The notes under the pieces: generated by a model
The model's input: only the letters and a program-made list of their open reading frames with translations
Told to the model about the DNA's origin: nothing
The model's database searches: none
Assembly: GCA_963795055.1 (NCBI GenBank)
Contig: CAWCGJ010000015.1
Coordinates: 62,001 to 126,000, forward strand
From: JASHPR01 sp963795055
GTDB lineage: Bacteria; Actinomycetota; Actinomycetes; Streptosporangiales; Streptosporangiaceae
DNA length: 64,000 nt
Direction: 5' to 3'
Position numbers and translations under genes: made by a program
In this document: piece by piece, positions 24,360-36,227 of the stretch
Position numbering within the stretch: the stretch's first letter is position 1
How the letters are laid out: each line of letters begins with the position of its first letter

Positions 24360-25135
24360 CGCCCCGCGAAGGTCGCCTTCCCCGGTCCATTCTCCACGAA
24401 GCTGCGCATTCCCGTGCGCTGGTCCTCGGTGGCGAACAGCGCGGCGAAGTTTAGCCGCTCAATCTCCAGCCCGGCGGGCAGGTCGACGTCGAGGCCGCTG
24501 TCGATGGCCTGCTTGGCGGCGCGCAGGGCCAGCGCGGGGCCGCGGGCGTACCGGGCCACGAGCGCCCGCGCGGCGTCGTACACCTCGGCGTCGGGGACGA
24601 CCTGGTCGACCAGGCCGATGGCCAGCGCCTCCTCGGCGCCGACGAACCGGCCGGTAAACACGATGTCCTTGGCCCGGGCCGGGCCGATCAGCCGGGGCAG
24701 CCGCTGCGTGCCGCCCGCTCCCGGAATGATCCCGAGCAGGATCTCCGGCTGCCCGACCCGCGCGCTCTCGCCCATGACCCGGAAATCCGCGCACAGCGCG
24801 AGTTCCAGGCCGCCGCCCAGGGCGTAGCCGGTGATCGCGGCCACCACCGGCTTCGGGATCCTGGCGACCGCGGTGAACGCGTCCTGCAGCCGCCGGGTGT
24901 CGGCGGCCATCCGGCCGTAGCTCGCCTCGGCCATCTCCTTGATGTCGGCTCCGGCGGCAAACACCTTCTCGCCGCCGTAGATGACGCCCGCCCGGATGCT
25001 CTCGTCGGCGGTCAGCCGCTCCGCTGCCGCGGCGATCTCCTCCTGGACCGCAGTGTTCAGGGCGTTCATCGGCGGGCGGTCGAGGCGGATCGTGGCCACC
25101 GCGTCCTCGGTCTCGACGCGCACGAACTCGGCCAT
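24356..25135 (-). CDS. Enoyl-CoA hydratase/isomerase family protein
   Basis: 259-aa crotonase-fold protein, probably hydrating 2-enoyl-CoA in fatty-acid degradation. The oxyanion-hole segments are FAAGADIKEM and ITGYALGGGLELAL. Both acidic catalytic positions appear to be kept: Glu in the LGGGLELAL helix region and Glu in ARVGQPEILLGIIPGAGGTQRL. The start has a perfect AAGGAGG ribosome site that overlaps the glgP stop codon, so it is translated in close step with glgP. That link to glucan phosphorylase is probably positional rather than metabolic. Confidence 0.88.
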   Translation of the reverse strand: MAEFVRVETEDAVATIRLDRPPMNALNTAVQEEIAAAAERLTADESIRAGVIYGGEKVFAAGADIKEMAEASYGRMAADTRRLQDAFTAVARIPKPVVAAITGYALGGGLELALCADFRVMGESARVGQPEILLGIIPGAGGTQRLPRLIGPARAKDIVFTGRFVGAEEALAIGLVDQVVPDAEVYDAARALVARYARGPALALRAAKQAIDSGLDVDLPAGLEIERLNFAALFATEDQRTGMRSFVENGPGKATFAGR

Positions 25136-25148
25136 CGCGGCATCCTCC

Positions 25149-27767
25149 TTAGCGCAGGTCTCCGTTGGTCATTCCGGCCGGCGCGGTCGGCAGCGTGATC
25201 AGGCCCATCTCCGCCGGGACGGCGAGCAGCGGATGCCGGGGCAGCACCCGGACCGTGTAGCCGAACGGCCCCGGGCGCCCGAGCTCGGCCTCGCCGACGT
25301 AGCGCACGGCCGACCCGCCCGCCTGGTCCGGGTCCAGCTCCAGGTCGGCGAAGGCCGGGGCGCTGATCTCGTCCTCGTCCCCGGCGGGACCGTAGACCAG
25401 CTGGACCGTCACGTCGTCCGGCGACAGCTGGCCGAGGGCCACGGTGGCCCGGACCACCAGCCTGGTGCCGGGGCTCTGCTCGCCGTCGTCCGCCTCGACG
25501 TGCTCGATCGCCACGTCCGGCCAGGCCTTGGCTACCCGGTCCTTCCACGCCGCGAACTCACGTGCCCCGGCGAAGCTGTCGCCGGAGGCGAGCACCTGCG
25601 AGGACCGCGCCGCCGGGAGGTACAGCGTGGTCACGTACTCCCGGACCATCCTGGTCGCCTGGGCCCGGGGCCCGAGCGTGCGCAGCGTGTGCGCCACCAT
25701 CTCCAGCCAGCGGCGCGGCAGGCCATCGGGGGCCCGGTCGTAGAACAGCGGCGCCACCGACTGGCCGAGCAGGTCGTAGAGCGCGGCGGCCTCCACCTCG
25801 TCCCGGCGGTCGGGATCGGCGACCCCGTCGGCGGACGGGATGGCCCAGCCGTTGTTGCCGTCGAACCACTCGTCCCACCATCCGTCCAGGATCGACAGGT
25901 TGAGCGCGCCGTTCAGGGCGGCTTTCATCCCCGAGGTACCGCAGGCCTCCAGCGGGCGCAGCGGGTTGTTCAGCCAGACGTCGCACCCCTGCACCATCGC
26001 GCGGGCCAGGGCCATGTCGTAGTCGGGCAGGAAGACGATGCGGTGGCGCACCTTCGGGTCGTCGGCGAAGCGCACCATCTGCTGGATCATCAGCTTCCCG
26101 CCGTCGTCGGCCGGATGGGCCTTCCCGGCGATCACGATCTGCACCGGCCGCTCCGGGTCGAGCAGCAGCGCGGTGAGCCGCGCGGGGTCGTTCAGCATCA
26201 TCGTCAGCCGCTTATAGGACGGCACGCGGCGGGCGAAGCCGATCGTCAGCGCGTTCTCGTCGAGCACGTCATCGATCCAGGTGAGCTCGGCGTCGGAGGC
26301 GCCGCGCTGGATCCAGGACGCGCGCAGCCGCTGCCGGGTCTGTTCGACCAGCCGGGCCCGCAGCAGGCCGCGGACCCGGAAGATCGCCGCCGGATCCGCG
26401 GCGGCCTGCTCCCAGGCGGCCTCGTCCTCGGCGGCCTCGGCGGACGGGCCGCTGCCCCCGGCCAGGCCCATGATCTCGGCGGCGACCCAGGTCGGCCCGT
26501 GCACCCCGTTGGTCACCGACCCGATCGGGACCTCCGCGGTATCGAAGCCCGGCCACAGCCCGGTGAACATCTGCCTGCTCACCTGGCCGTGCAGGCCGCT
26601 GACGCCGTTGACCCGCTGCGCCAGCCGCATCCCCATGACGGCCATGTTGAACACCTCGGGGTCCCCGCCAGGGTAGGTCTCGGCGCCCAGCGCCAGCACC
26701 CGGTCGCACGGCAGCGCCGGATCCGCGGCGTCGCCGAACTGCGCGGTCATCAGTTCCCGGCTGAACCGGTCGATCCCCGCGGGCACCGGGGTGTGGGTGG
26801 TGAACACCGTACCCGCCCGGCACATCTCGATCGCCTCGTCGAACGTCAGGCCCTGGCCCACGTACTCGCGGATGCGCTCCAGGCCGAGAAAGCCCGCGTG
26901 GCCCTCGTTGGTGTGGAAGACCTCGGGCTCGGGGTGGCCGGTGACCGCGCAGAACGCCCGGACCGCACGCACGCCGCCGACGCCCAGCAGCAGTTCCTGC
27001 CGGAGCCGGTGCTCGCTGCCCCCGCCGTAGAGCCGGTCGGTGACCTCGCGCAGCGCCGGGTCGTTCTCCTCCACGAAGGAGTCGAGCAGCAGCAGCGGGA
27101 CCCGGCCGAGCTGCGCGATCCAGACCTGCGCGGCCACGACCGCGCCACCGGCCAGGTCGACGGTCACCCGAACCGGTACGCCGTTCGTCCCGCCCTCCCC
27201 GCCCTCACGGAGCAACGTCAGCGGCTGGCCGTTCGGGTCGCCCGCCGGGTAGCGTTCCGTCTGCCAGCCCTCGGCCGACAGGGACTGGGTGAAGTAGCCG
27301 TGCCGGTAGAGCAGGCCCACGCCGATCAGGGGCACGCCGAGGTCACTGCCGGCCTTCAGGTGATCGCCGGCCAGAATGCCCAGGCCGCCCGAATACTGCG
27401 GCAGCGCCGCGGTGATCCCGTACTCGGGCGAGAAATACGCCACCGCCGGGGGCGCGCCGGCCAGGTCCGGGTCGGTCTGGTACCACCGCGGGCCGGTGGT
27501 GTACTCGCGCAGGTCGTCGACGGCGTCGCCCAGCCGCCGCAGGAATCGCCGGTCGCCGGCCAGTTCGGTCAGGCGCTCCGGCGAGACCTCGGCCAGCAGC
27601 GGGACCGGCTCACGCCCGGCGCGCTGCCACCCGGCGGGATCGATCGAGGCGAACAGGTCGAGGGTCTCGGCATGCCATGACCAGCGCAGGTTGAGCATCA
27701 GCCCACGCAGCGGCGCGAGCGGCTCGGGCAGCAGCGGCCGGATCGTGAACCGGCGGATAGCTCTCAC
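25149..27767 (-). CDS. glgP: Alpha-glucan (glycogen/maltodextrin) phosphorylase
   Basis: Releases glucose-1-phosphate from alpha-1,4-glucans using PLP; 872 aa. It belongs to the shorter actinobacterial/archaeal phosphorylase type with an N-terminal DUF3417 (RPLLPEPLAPLRGLMLNLRW). Typical segments are AYFSPEYGI, QYSGGLGILAGDHLK, HTNEGHAGFL, FTTHTPVPAGIDRF, and the PLP-lysine region PLEACGTSGMKAALNG. The GTG at 27767 was chosen because it lies 7 nt behind TAGGGT (leaderless) and matches the family N-terminus; the longer open frame is spurious. It diverges from glgE across a 100-bp gap, balancing glucan breakdown against synthesis. Confidence 0.93.
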   Translation of the reverse strand: MRAIRRFTIRPLLPEPLAPLRGLMLNLRWSWHAETLDLFASIDPAGWQRAGREPVPLLAEVSPERLTELAGDRRFLRRLGDAVDDLREYTTGPRWYQTDPDLAGAPPAVAYFSPEYGITAALPQYSGGLGILAGDHLKAGSDLGVPLIGVGLLYRHGYFTQSLSAEGWQTERYPAGDPNGQPLTLLREGGEGGTNGVPVRVTVDLAGGAVVAAQVWIAQLGRVPLLLLDSFVEENDPALREVTDRLYGGGSEHRLRQELLLGVGGVRAVRAFCAVTGHPEPEVFHTNEGHAGFLGLERIREYVGQGLTFDEAIEMCRAGTVFTTHTPVPAGIDRFSRELMTAQFGDAADPALPCDRVLALGAETYPGGDPEVFNMAVMGMRLAQRVNGVSGLHGQVSRQMFTGLWPGFDTAEVPIGSVTNGVHGPTWVAAEIMGLAGGSGPSAEAAEDEAAWEQAAADPAAIFRVRGLLRARLVEQTRQRLRASWIQRGASDAELTWIDDVLDENALTIGFARRVPSYKRLTMMLNDPARLTALLLDPERPVQIVIAGKAHPADDGGKLMIQQMVRFADDPKVRHRIVFLPDYDMALARAMVQGCDVWLNNPLRPLEACGTSGMKAALNGALNLSILDGWWDEWFDGNNGWAIPSADGVADPDRRDEVEAAALYDLLGQSVAPLFYDRAPDGLPRRWLEMVAHTLRTLGPRAQATRMVREYVTTLYLPAARSSQVLASGDSFAGAREFAAWKDRVAKAWPDVAIEHVEADDGEQSPGTRLVVRATVALGQLSPDDVTVQLVYGPAGDEDEISAPAFADLELDPDQAGGSAVRYVGEAELGRPGPFGYTVRVLPRHPLLAVPAEMGLITLPTAPAGMTNGDLR

Positions 27768-27774
27768 CGGAGCG

Positions 27775-27780
27775 ACCCTA
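27775..27780 (-). promoter_or_regulatory. -10 box (TAGGGT) of leaderless glgP
   Basis: Minus-strand TAGGGT is 7 nt before the GTG at 27767. It faces the glgE promoter within a 100-bp divergent region. Confidence 0.55.
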
Positions 27781-27854
27781 ATGGTTGTCGGGCACGGACC
27801 GGACATCAACGGGCCGCTTCTGCGGCCGACCGCATGAGCGCTGCGGCGGCGGGG

Positions 27855-27860
27855 TAGCTT
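27855..27860 (+). promoter_or_regulatory. -10 box (TAGCTT) of leaderless glgE
   Basis: TAGCTT is 7 nt before the GTG at 27868. No ribosome site is evident, although CTCCTAG directly before the GTG is pyrimidine-rich. Confidence 0.5.
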
Positions 27861-27867
27861 CTCCTAG

Positions 27868-29913
27868 GTGATCGGCCGGATTCCGATAGTCGACGTGCAG
27901 CCCGTCGTAGCCCGCGGTGAGCGTCCCGCCCGGGCCGTTACCGGAGAGACCTTCGAGGTCAGTGCCACCGTCTTCCGCGAAGGGCACGAGATGCTCGGCA
28001 CGGGAGTCGTGCTGCGCAGGCCGGACGGCCGCCGCCGCCGGCTGGTGCCGATGCGGGAGATCGCGGCGGGCGTCGACCGGTACGGCGCCGACGTGACCGT
28101 CACCTCGGAAGGCCTGTGGCACTTCGAGGTGCTGGCCTGGGGAGACCCGCTGGCCCGGTGGCGGCACGACGCGGCCATCAAGGTGCCGCTCGGCCAGGAT
28201 GTCGAACTGACCCTGGGCGACGGCGCGCTGCTCTTCGAGCGGGCCTCGGCGCAGGTTCAGCGGTCGCGCCCGTCCGGGACCTCCGAAAGGCAGGAGGCTG
28301 CTGCTGCGCGGGTCGTCCTGGCGGACCTGGCCATGCTGCTGCGGGATCCTTCGGTGCCGCCCCTGGACCGCCTGGCCGCGGCCGACGCCGACGACATCAC
28401 CGCGATCATGGACGCGTTCCCGCTGCGGGACCTGCTCACCCGGTCGGCCCGGTACCCGGTGCTCGTGCACCGGGAGCGCGCGCTCTACGGCTCCTGGTAC
28501 GAGTTCTTTCCCCGGTCGGAGGGGGCCGTCGTCGAGGTGGGGCCGGGCCGGGCCCCGAAGTCGGGAACGCTGCGGGCCGCCGCGCGCCGGCTGGACGCCA
28601 TCGCCCAGATGGGCTTCGACGTCGTCTACCTCGCGCCGATCCACCCGATCGGGACCACGGCCAGGAAGGGCCCCAACAACTCGCTGACCGCCAGGGCCGG
28701 CGACCCCGGCTCGCCGTGGGCGATCGGATCACCCCAGGGCGGCCATGACGCCATCGAGCCCGGCCTGGGCACGCTGGCCGACTTCGACGCCTTCGTGCGC
28801 CGGGCCGCCGACCTCGGCCTGGAGGTGGCGCTCGATCTCGCGCTGCAGACCTCGCCGGACCATCCGTGGGTCACCGAGCATCCCGAGTGGTTCACCCACC
28901 GGTCCGACGGCACGATCGCGTACGCAGAGAACCCGCCCAAGAAGTACCAGGACATCTATCCGCTGAACTTCGACCACGATCCCGAGGGGATCTACGCCGC
29001 CGTGCTGCGGATCGTGCGGCACTGGATGGACCACGGGGTCAGGATCTTCCGCGTGGACAACCCGCACACCAAGCCGCTGCCGTTCTGGGACCGGCTGCTG
29101 GCCGAGATCGCCCGCACCGACCCGGACGTGATCTTCCTGGCCGAGGCCTTCACCCGGCCCGCCATGATGCACACCCTGGCCGTCATCGGCTTCCACCAGT
29201 CCTACACGTATTTCACCTGGCGTAACACGGCCGCGGAACTCTTCGCGTACCTGCGGGAGCTCTCCGGCCCGGCGGCCGCCTACATGCGGCCGAATTTCTT
29301 TGTCAACACCCCGGACATCCTCACCGAGTACCTGCAGCACGGCGGGCCGCCGGCGTTCCGGGTCCGGGCCGTGCTCGCCGCGATGCTGTCCCCGACCTGG
29401 GGCGTCTACTCCGGCTACGAGCTGTGCGAGAACATCCCGCTGGTCCCGGGGAGCGAGGAGTACCTGGACTCGGAGAAGTACCAGTACCGGCCGCGGGACT
29501 GGGAGCACGCCGAGCACATCCCTTACCCGCAGGCGGACATCGCGGCGTTCATCACCCGCCTCAACATGATCCGCAAGGCGCATCCGGCCCTGCACCGGCT
29601 CAGGAACCTGCGCTTCCATTACTGTGATCAGCCCGAGTTCCTCTGCTTCTCCAAGAGCGTGGCGGCGGAGGGCGGGGGAGGCGAGCGCGACACGGTCCTG
29701 GTCGTGGTAAATATCGACCCGCATCAGCCGCGGGAAGCGACCGTCTGGCTCGACCTGCCAGAGCTCGGTGTCCGCGCCGGCGAGGCGTTCGTGGTGACGG
29801 ACGAGCTCTCCGGCGAGTCGTACCGCTGGGGCCAGGCGAACTACGTGCGGCTCCATCCGGCCCTGGCCCCGGCCCACATCTTCACCGTGAAAACGGACCA
29901 GCCGGGCGGCTGA
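27868..29913 (+). CDS. glgE: Maltose-1-phosphate maltosyltransferase
   Basis: GH13 enzyme that transfers maltosyl units from alpha-maltose-1-phosphate to the growing alpha-1,4-glucan; 681 aa, as expected. An N-terminal dimerisation/sandwich domain is followed by the catalytic barrel. The nucleophile is D397 in FRVDNPHTKPLPFW and the acid/base is E426 in FLAEAFTRP, close to D394/E423 known for Streptomyces GlgE. GPNNSLTARAGDPGSPWAIG and KKYQDIYPLNF are also GlgE-specific. The GTG start at 27868 is leaderless-like. It is the first gene of glgE-treS-maltokinase-glgB. Confidence 0.95.
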   Translation: MIGRIPIVDVQPVVARGERPARAVTGETFEVSATVFREGHEMLGTGVVLRRPDGRRRRLVPMREIAAGVDRYGADVTVTSEGLWHFEVLAWGDPLARWRHDAAIKVPLGQDVELTLGDGALLFERASAQVQRSRPSGTSERQEAAAARVVLADLAMLLRDPSVPPLDRLAAADADDITAIMDAFPLRDLLTRSARYPVLVHRERALYGSWYEFFPRSEGAVVEVGPGRAPKSGTLRAAARRLDAIAQMGFDVVYLAPIHPIGTTARKGPNNSLTARAGDPGSPWAIGSPQGGHDAIEPGLGTLADFDAFVRRAADLGLEVALDLALQTSPDHPWVTEHPEWFTHRSDGTIAYAENPPKKYQDIYPLNFDHDPEGIYAAVLRIVRHWMDHGVRIFRVDNPHTKPLPFWDRLLAEIARTDPDVIFLAEAFTRPAMMHTLAVIGFHQSYTYFTWRNTAAELFAYLRELSGPAAAYMRPNFFVNTPDILTEYLQHGGPPAFRVRAVLAAMLSPTWGVYSGYELCENIPLVPGSEEYLDSEKYQYRPRDWEHAEHIPYPQADIAAFITRLNMIRKAHPALHRLRNLRFHYCDQPEFLCFSKSVAAEGGGGERDTVLVVVNIDPHQPREATVWLDLPELGVRAGEAFVVTDELSGESYRWGQANYVRLHPALAPAHIFTVKTDQPGG

Positions 29914-29997
29914 CCGCGAAGCGGTGCGTGACGACTTGCAGACTGGTAACCGACAGCAGCACATAGCGTGAACGCCCTCGAACCAGGGAGACCCGTA

Positions 29998-31797
29998 GTG
30001 GGGACACAGCCGTGGCCAACGCCGTTCGGGGCGATCGGCCAGCCGCTGCCTGCCTTCAAGCCCAGCTCGGCCGCCGTGCCCAGTGAGCCGGTGCCCGACT
30101 CGTTCTCGTTCGCCAAGCCGCGTGACCCGCGCTGGTACCAGCACGCGGTGTTCTACGAGGTGTTGGTCCGCGGCTTCCACGACTCGAACGGCGACGGCAC
30201 GGGCGACATCCGCGGCCTCACCTCCCGGCTTGATTACCTGCAGTGGCTCGGCATTGACTGCATCTGGCTGCTGCCCATCTACGAGTCACCGCTGCGCGAC
30301 GGCGGCTACGACATCTCGGATTTCATGTCGATACTCCCCGAGTTCGGGAACATCGGGGACTTCATCGAGCTGGTCGAGCAGGCCCACGAGCGCGGCATCC
30401 GGGTCATCGCCGACCTGGTCATGAACCACACCAGCGAGCAGCATCCCTGGTTCCAGGCCTCGCGGTCCGACCCTGAGGGCCCGTTCGGCGATTTCTACGT
30501 CTGGTCCGACACCGATGACCGCTACGCCGACGCCCGGGTCATCTTCGTCGACACGGAGGCGTCCAACTGGACCTTCGACCAGGTCCGCGGCCAGTACTAC
30601 TGGCACAGGTTCTTCTCCCACCAGCCGGACCTGAACTACGAGAACCCGAAGGTCCAGGACGCCATGCTCGAGGTGCTGCGGTTCTGGCTGGACCTGGGCA
30701 TCGACGGGTTCCGGCTGGACGCCGTGCCCTACCTGTACGAGCGGGAAGGTACCAACTGCGAGAACCTCAAGGAGACGCACGAGTACCTCAAACGGGCCCG
30801 CGCCGAGATAGACCGGCTCTACCCGGACCGGGTGCTGCTGGCCGAGGCGAACCAGTGGCCCGCTGACGTGGTCGAGTATTTCGGCGAGCCCGAGGCCGGC
30901 GGCGACGAGTGCCACATGGCGTTCCACTTCCCGCTGATGCCGCGCATCTTCATGGCGGTGCGGCGGGAGCAGCGTTACCCGATCTCGGAGATCCTGGCCC
31001 AGACCCCGCGGATCCCGTCCGGCTGCCAGTGGGGCATCTTCCTGCGCAACCACGACGAGCTGACGCTGGAGATGGTCACCGACGACGAGCGCGACTACAT
31101 GTACGCCGAGTACGCCAAGGATCCGCGGATGAAGGCCAACATCGGGATCAGGCGCCGGCTGGCCCCGCTGCTCGACAACGACCGCAACCAGCTGGAGCTG
31201 TTCACCGCGCTGCTGCTGTCGCTGCCCGGGTCCCCGGTGATCTACTACGGTGACGAGATCGGGATGGGCGACAACATCTGGCTCGGTGACCGGGACGGCG
31301 TGCGCACGGCCATGCAGTGGACCCCGGACCGCAACGCCGGCTTCTCCGGCTGCGATCCCGCCCGCCTCTACCTGCCGCTGATCATGGACCCGATCTACGG
31401 CTACCAGGCGCTCAACATCGAGGCCCAGGAGCGCAACGGCGGCTCGCTGCTGCACTGGACCAGGCGGATGATCGAGATCCGCAAGCGGCACCCGGTCTTC
31501 GGGCGAGGCGGCTACGAGGAACTGAACTCCTCCAACCCGAGCGTGCTGGCGTTCGTCCGCGAGTATCAGCACCCGGATCCGGAATCTGACGAGACCGACA
31601 TGGTGCTGTGCGTCAACAACCTGTCCCGGTTCCCGCAGCCGGTCGAGCTGGACCTGCGCCGGTTCGAGGGCATCTCGCCGGTCGAGTGCATGGGCGGGGT
31701 CGTGTTCCCGTCGATCGGCGAGCTCAGCTACCTGCTGACCCTGCCGGGCCACGGCTTCTACTGGTTCCTGCTCCCGCCGGCCGACCCGTCCCGGTAG
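29998..31797 (+). CDS. treS: Trehalose synthase (maltose alpha-D-glucosyltransferase)
   Basis: GH13 isomerase interconverting trehalose and maltose; 599 aa. The family start WYQHAVFYEVLVRGFHDSNGD, then LGIDCIWLLPIYESP, the nucleophile D241 in GFRLDAVPYLYE, the acid/base Glu in LLAEANQWP, and FLRNHDELTLE are present. No fused maltokinase domain is seen; the kinase is the separate, frameshifted gene at 32111. The GTG at 29998 was chosen because AGGGAG lies 8 nt before it; another GTG at 29968 is possible. In this pathway TreS normally forms a complex with maltokinase. Confidence 0.95.
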   Translation: MGTQPWPTPFGAIGQPLPAFKPSSAAVPSEPVPDSFSFAKPRDPRWYQHAVFYEVLVRGFHDSNGDGTGDIRGLTSRLDYLQWLGIDCIWLLPIYESPLRDGGYDISDFMSILPEFGNIGDFIELVEQAHERGIRVIADLVMNHTSEQHPWFQASRSDPEGPFGDFYVWSDTDDRYADARVIFVDTEASNWTFDQVRGQYYWHRFFSHQPDLNYENPKVQDAMLEVLRFWLDLGIDGFRLDAVPYLYEREGTNCENLKETHEYLKRARAEIDRLYPDRVLLAEANQWPADVVEYFGEPEAGGDECHMAFHFPLMPRIFMAVRREQRYPISEILAQTPRIPSGCQWGIFLRNHDELTLEMVTDDERDYMYAEYAKDPRMKANIGIRRRLAPLLDNDRNQLELFTALLLSLPGSPVIYYGDEIGMGDNIWLGDRDGVRTAMQWTPDRNAGFSGCDPARLYLPLIMDPIYGYQALNIEAQERNGGSLLHWTRRMIEIRKRHPVFGRGGYEELNSSNPSVLAFVREYQHPDPESDETDMVLCVNNLSRFPQPVELDLRRFEGISPVECMGGVVFPSIGELSYLLTLPGHGFYWFLLPPADPSR

Positions 31798-31799
31798 CC

Positions 31800-32012
31800 C
31801 CCATCCCGGCCGCGACCTCGCGCCAGGCGGCCAGCGCCGCGTCGATGTCCCGCGGCGTGACGCCGACGTGGGTGAGCATCCGGACCCGCCCGTGCGACGT
31901 GGTGACCAGCACCCCGCCCGCGGCCAGCCGCTGCTGCCATTCGCATGGCCGGCGACGGCTGGGTGACCGTGTCCGACCGAAGATCAACGTAACCGCCGGT
32001 CGCTAGGCTCAT
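31800..32012 (-). pseudogene. Low-specificity L-threonine aldolase remnant (internal deletion)
   Basis: Antisense to the glucan operon in the treS-maltokinase gap. The minus strand from ATG 32012 reads a threonine-aldolase N-terminus (YVDLRSDTVTQPSPAMR), then jumps, with a frame change near 31939, to a typical C-terminus (CEWQQRLAAGGVLVTTSHGR, VRMLTHVGVTPRDIDAAL, AAWREVAAGM). The catalytic middle, roughly 250-300 codons including the PLP lysine, is missing. There is no normal stop before treS. It is therefore a relic, about 65 codons long, and explains most of this 313-bp gap. The identification is by motif recognition. Confidence 0.75.
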
Positions 32013-32110
32013 GCCCGATCCCATCTGATTGACTGATCTGGGCCGTAACGCGCTGGCCGGCCCCGGCGTGTCTGCGGATGACCAGCGAGCCGCGGGGTAG
32101 ACCAGGAGTC

Positions 32111-33460
32111 ATGACATTAGCGGACACACTAGCGACGTGGCTGCCCGCCCAGCGCTGGTACTCGGGCGCCGGCGCTACGGTCCGTGACCTGGTGATAACC
32201 GAGGACACCACGCTGGCCGCCGGTGACCCCGAGCTGCGGCACCTGATCGTCACCACGTCTCGCGGCGGTGAGACCGCCCGCTACCAGGTCCTGGTCGGGA
32301 TACGCTCGCACGTGCCCGGCTCGTTGCGGCATGCGGTCATGGGCCGGCTCCGGCGGGACCGCCTACGAAGCGCTGCACGACCCCGCGCTGACCAAGGTCC
32401 TGCTCCAGGGCATCGCGGAGCAGCTGACCGTCGGCCCGATCAGCTTTGCCCGGGAGCCCGGAGCGGTCATCGACACCGGCCTGGACAGCCTGATGCTGAC
32501 CGGCGAGCAGAGCAACAGCAGCCTGATCTTCGGAGAGTCGGCCATCCTCAAGGTGCTGCGCAGGCTGTTCCCCGGCCCGAACCCGGACCTGGAGATAACC
32601 CGCGCGCTGGCCCGGCGCGGCTCGGCGCACGTGGCCGAGCCGTTCGGGTGGGTCGAGACCCGCAGCGGCGGTGACCCGATCCTGCTCGGGATCCTGTCCA
32701 GGTACCTGCCCGCGGCCAGCGACGGCTGGTCGCTGGCCGCCACCAGCCTGCGCGACCTGTACTCGGGCGACGGCGTGCGGGCGCAGGGGACGATCCGGCC
32801 GGACCAGGCGGGCGGTGATTTCGCCGGAGAGGCGTTCCGGCTCGGCGTGGCCACCGCGGAAGTACACGCCGACCTGGCCGCGGCGTTCGGGGTGGCCGAG
32901 ATCCCGCCCGGGGCGCTGCGCGATCTGGCCGACCGGATGACCCGCAAGCTGGACGCCGCCTGCGACGAGGTGCCCGGGCTGCGCCGGTACTCCGGCAAGC
33001 TCCGCGGCTACTACGCCGAGCTGGCCGCGGTCAGCGGGTCGATGCCGCTGCAGCGGATTCACGGCGACTACCATCTCGGCCAGGTGCTGCGCACGGCGAC
33101 CGGCTGGGTGGTCCTGGATTTCGAGGGAGAGCCCGCGGTCCCGCTCAGCGAGCGGCAGGCACCCCACCTCGCGCTGCGGGATGTGGCGGGCATGCTCCGC
33201 TCGTTCGACTACGCCGCCCGGCATCAGCTGCTTGACCGCCCCGACAGCGAACAGCTGCGCGACATCTCCGGCGAGTGGGTGGAACGCAGCCAGGATGCGT
33301 TCGGCAAAGGCTACGCCGAGGGGGGCGGGATGGATCCGCAGGCCCACGCCGCGCTGCTGCGCGCCCTGATGCTCGAGAAGGCGGTGTACGAGGTGGTGTA
33401 CGAGGCCAGGCACCGTCCGTCTTGGCTGCCGATTCCGCTCGACTCGATTGCGGCCTCCTG

Positions 33461-33461
<1 letters not shown>
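32111..33461 (+). pseudogene. pep2: Maltokinase with a frame disruption (Pep2/Mak)
   Basis: ATP-dependent phosphorylation of maltose to maltose-1-phosphate, the GlgE substrate. The ATG at 32111, behind CAGGAG, opens a frame with the maltokinase N-terminal cap (LATWLPAQRWYSGAG, YQVLVGIRSHVPGSL). That frame loses protein-like sequence at about 32340-32352. The +1 frame continues with GGTAYEALHDPAL, EQSNSSLIFGE, the catalytic loop HGDYHLGQVL and the metal loop VLDFEGEP, to the stop at 33461. The length (1351 nt) is 3n+1, consistent with one inserted base (or two lost). Either a real mutation or an assembly error. The stop overlaps the glgB start (TGATG). Confidence 0.85.
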
Positions 33462-35689
<2,228 letters not shown>

Positions 35690-35696
35690 CCCCGGC

Positions 35697-36191
35697 TCAG
35701 GTGACCGGTACCACCTCGGCTTGTACCAGCAGGCCGTTATCGATGGTTAGCACGCCCACGGTGCCCTGCGGCTGACGCCGGCGGTCGGTGGGGGACCCGG
35801 GGTTAAAGATCCGGATCCCGTCGGCCCCGGTGTCCAGCGGTATGTGCGAGTGGCCGAACACGACCAGCCCGGCGTCAGGAAACCGGCGCCGCAGGCGCCG
35901 AGGCCGGCCCGCCGCCGCGCCGCTGTCGTGGATCATCGCCACCTGCAGGCCGTCCAGGTCGGTCTGCAGGACCGGCGTCGCGCCCCAGGCCGCCACGTCG
36001 GAGCCGTCGTTGTTGCCGACCACGGCCAGAACCGGGGCGTACTGGGATAGCTCGTCGAGGACCGCGGCCGTGCAGACGTCTCCCGCGTGCAGGATGACGT
36101 CGGCCCGGCGTAGCTGCTGGGCCACCCGCGGCGGGCAGGACTTCCACCGCCGCGGCGCGTGGGTGTCGGCCAGCGCCACCACTCGCATCAC
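35697..36191 (-). CDS. YfcE/MJ0936-type metallophosphoesterase
   Basis: Small calcineurin-like phosphodiesterase, 164 aa. Metal motifs are in the expected order: LADTHA, HAGDVC, GNNDG, then IHDSG and FGHSHIP. Such proteins hydrolyse phosphodiesters, often cyclic or nucleotide substrates, in a Mn-dependent way; the natural substrate is unknown. GTG 36191 lies 7 nt behind TACGAT and fits a leaderless start; the second codon is ATG (36188), the conventional alternative. It diverges from the dioxygenase gene with only 36 bp between starts. Confidence 0.85.
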   Translation of the reverse strand: MMRVVALADTHAPRRWKSCPPRVAQQLRRADVILHAGDVCTAAVLDELSQYAPVLAVVGNNDGSDVAAWGATPVLQTDLDGLQVAMIHDSGAAAGRPRRLRRRFPDAGLVVFGHSHIPLDTGADGIRIFNPGSPTDRRRQPQGTVGVLTIDNGLLVQAEVVPVT

Positions 36192-36198
36192 CTGGCGG

Positions 36199-36204
36199 AT
36201 CGTA
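36199..36204 (-). promoter_or_regulatory. -10 box (TACGAT) of a leaderless transcript
   Basis: Minus-strand TACGAT is 7 nt before GTG 36191 of the metallophosphoesterase. This spacing decides between the GTG and the following ATG as start. Confidence 0.45.
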
Positions 36205-36227
36205 CCCGGGTGGTATATCCAGGAGCC

